Assembly (NCBI GenBank): GCA_964354485.1
Contig: CAYGZY010000090.1
Coordinates: forward strand, 1 to 7,044
Length of the DNA: 7,044 bases
DNA from: CAYGXH01 sp964354485
Lineage (GTDB): Bacteria > Bacteroidota > Ignavibacteria > UBA10030 > SZUA-254
Direction: 5' to 3'
Below the pieces are notes generated by a model. That model made no database searches and was not told the origin of the DNA. It saw only the letters and a list, made by a program, of their open reading frames with translations. The position numbers were made by a program, and so were the translations under genes. Shown piece after piece: positions 6,030 to 7,044 of this stretch (within the stretch, counting starts at the first letter, position 1; each line of letters opens with the position of its first letter).

Positions 6030-6814
6030 TTTCCTGTAAATACCGGTTTTCGTTTCTCGAGGAAAGCTTTGGTACCCTCATGGGAATCTTCGGTTGTGAG
6101 GCACTCCCTGAAAAGCTCAGTTTCAAATCGGATGCCCTCTTCGAGAGGTTTTTCGAAGTTTGCATTAAGCGCTCTCAGGGCAATCCTGATCGCAGAAGGT
6201 GATTTGGAAAGTATTACACGAGCCGTCGCTTCCACAACTCGGCTTAGTTCAGCCAGCGGTACGAGTTTCGTTACAAGCCCGATACGCAATGCTTCATGTA
6301 CATCGATCGTATTACCGGTGAGAATAAGCTCTGTTGCTTTTCCGATTCCGATGAGTCGTGCAAGCCGCTGTGTTCCGCCATGCCCCGGAATTAAGCCAAG
6401 GCCGACCTCAGGCAGTCCGAATTGTGCATTTTCGGAGGCGATTCTGATATGACACGCTATAATAATTTCACATCCGCTTCCAAGCGCGTAACCATTGATT
6501 GCTGCAATGACAGGTTTTGGAAAATTCTGAATCTTGCTGAGAACTCTGTGTCCGACTTTAGCGTAATGAGTCCCTTTCTCGCCGTCGAATGTTGCCAATA
6601 ATCCGATATCGGAACCTGCAACGAATGCCTTTTCACCTGATCCGGTTAAAATAATTATACCGACAGAAGGATCCTTTTCAAATTCAGTAAAAGCACGCTC
6701 AACTTCCCCGAGAACCTCAAGATTTATTGCATTGAGCTTAGCGGGTCTGTTGAAGGTTAGTATCGCTATACTGTCTTTACGGTCGACAAGTATTGTCTGG
6801 TACGGCGGCATCAT
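6026..6814 (-). CDS. Enoyl-CoA hydratase / crotonase family protein
   Basis: This 262-residue crotonase-fold protein is the usual length for enoyl-CoA hydratase, which adds water to trans-2-enoyl-CoA in fatty-acid or butyrate/3-hydroxybutyryl-CoA metabolism in the cytosol. Oxyanion-hole regions are AFVAGSDI (63-70) and GYALGSGCE (108-116). Both catalytic glutamates are present: Glu116, and Glu136 in FGLPEVGLGLIPGHGGTQRL. The second oxyanion position is Ser113 where the rat mitochondrial enzyme has Gly; the backbone amide is what matters, so activity is expected. LTFNRPAKLNAI (19-30) is the standard N-terminal motif. Retention of both glutamates favours a true hydratase over an isomerase, but substrate chain length is not readable. 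Two ATGs in a row (6814 and 6811) make the start uncertain by one codon; only a weak GGA precedes them. The upstream sugar-nucleotide gene ends 16 bases away, and the stop overlaps the next gene's start. No other beta-oxidation gene is adjacent. Confidence 0.95.
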   Translation of the reverse strand: MMPPYQTILVDRKDSIAILTFNRPAKLNAINLEVLGEVERAFTEFEKDPSVGIIILTGSGEKAFVAGSDIGLLATFDGEKGTHYAKVGHRVLSKIQNFPKPVIAAINGYALGSGCEIIIACHIRIASENAQFGLPEVGLGLIPGHGGTQRLARLIGIGKATELILTGNTIDVHEALRIGLVTKLVPLAELSRVVEATARVILSKSPSAIRIALRALNANFEKPLEEGIRFETELFRECLTTEDSHEGTKAFLEKRKPVFTGK

Positions 6815-6830
6815 TCAGTCATCCATATCA

Positions 6831-7044
6831 CTATGCAACTTCGACGCGGCTCTGGTCGCCAATCATGAATCTGTGAACAAGTGGTTTGCCCACCGCTTCT
6901 ACGACCTCCACGTCGTTTCCAAGTATGCTTCCTTCGATGCGAAGCCTCACATCCGTTACTTTGCAGCCACGGAGGACAATGCTGTATTCGACTTCGGAAT
7001 TTTTTATGTGTGTGTTGTTTCCGATCGATGTAAAGGGACCAATG
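6831..7044 (-). CDS. Glucose-1-phosphate thymidylyltransferase, long form, C-terminal fragment (cut by window)
   Basis: Only the last 70 residues are inside the window, in frame from position 7043 to a TAG at 6831-6833. They begin IGPFTSIGNNTHIKN and continue SEVEYSIVLRGCKV, hexapeptide-type turns of a left-handed beta-helix. They end with KPLVHRFMIGDQSRVEVA, which matches the closing GD.S.VE pattern of the long, archaeal-like RmlA group (dTTP:glucose-1-phosphate thymidylyltransferase). That enzyme makes dTDP-glucose for rhamnose and other deoxysugars of surface polysaccharides. The nucleotidyltransferase domain would lie to the right of the window, so the call depends on the C-terminus alone. 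Another sugar-phosphate nucleotidyltransferase with a beta-helix tail is the main alternative. A second stop (TGA) follows the TAG directly. Confidence 0.72.
   Translation of the reverse strand, partial: IGPFTSIGNNTHIKNSEVEYSIVLRGCKVTDVRLRIEGSILGNDVEVVEAVGKPLVHRFMIGDQSRVEVA

Noticed and set aside
6137..6142. Ser113 in place of Gly at the second oxyanion position of the enoyl-CoA hydratase
   Set aside because: The contact is through the backbone amide and both catalytic glutamates are kept, so this is not evidence of lost function.

Overview
The window looks like ordinary chromosomal sequence from a member of the Bacteroidota/Chlorobi/Ignavibacteria group, probably an Ignavibacteria-like lineage. 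The reasons are a PorV/PorQ-type outer-membrane barrel (a family tied to type IX secretion in this group), a fibronectin-III lipoprotein, A-rich leaders with weak or absent Shine-Dalgarno sites, and a small hairpin repeat at the left edge of a type I associate with these genomes. The lineage call is inference from gene families and style; no rRNA or other phylogenetic marker analysis was possible.

Layout. Positions 1-184 are non-coding: a short hairpin-type repeat (about 1-60), a pyrimidine-rich tract ending in eight Cs (61-134), then an AT-rich leader. One gene is on the plus strand: the PorV/PorQ-family barrel (185-1135). Everything else is on the minus strand. In transcription order from the right edge it runs: the 3' end of a long-form glucose-1-phosphate thymidylyltransferase (6831-7044, cut by the window), an enoyl-CoA hydratase (6026-6814), a small single-pass membrane protein of unknown function (5550-6029, ATGA overlap with the hydratase), an alpha2-type glycyl-tRNA synthetase (4020-5498), an FN3 lipoprotein (3162-3983), a clear intrinsic terminator (3112-3147), an exported TPR protein with a GTG start (1931-3085), and a ZIP metal transporter (1170-1913). 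The barrel gene and the ZIP gene converge with only 34 bases between their stops, where a weak AT-rich hairpin lies.

How the genes work together. The minus-strand genes sit close together (gaps of 16, -4, 51, 36, 76 and 17 bases), so the first five could share a transcript that ends at the terminator after the lipoprotein. The TPR and ZIP genes form a second unit. The functions are mixed: nucleotide-sugar synthesis, CoA-ester metabolism, translation, cell envelope and metal transport. This looks like a housekeeping neighbourhood rather than a dedicated pathway. I see no CRISPR array, tRNA, rRNA, insertion sequence, phage gene or defence system. The points most worth a second look are the unknown 159-residue protein, the exported TPR/ZIP pair, the terminator/promoter squeeze before the TPR gene, the uncharacterised C-terminal region of the lipoprotein, and the left-edge repeat.
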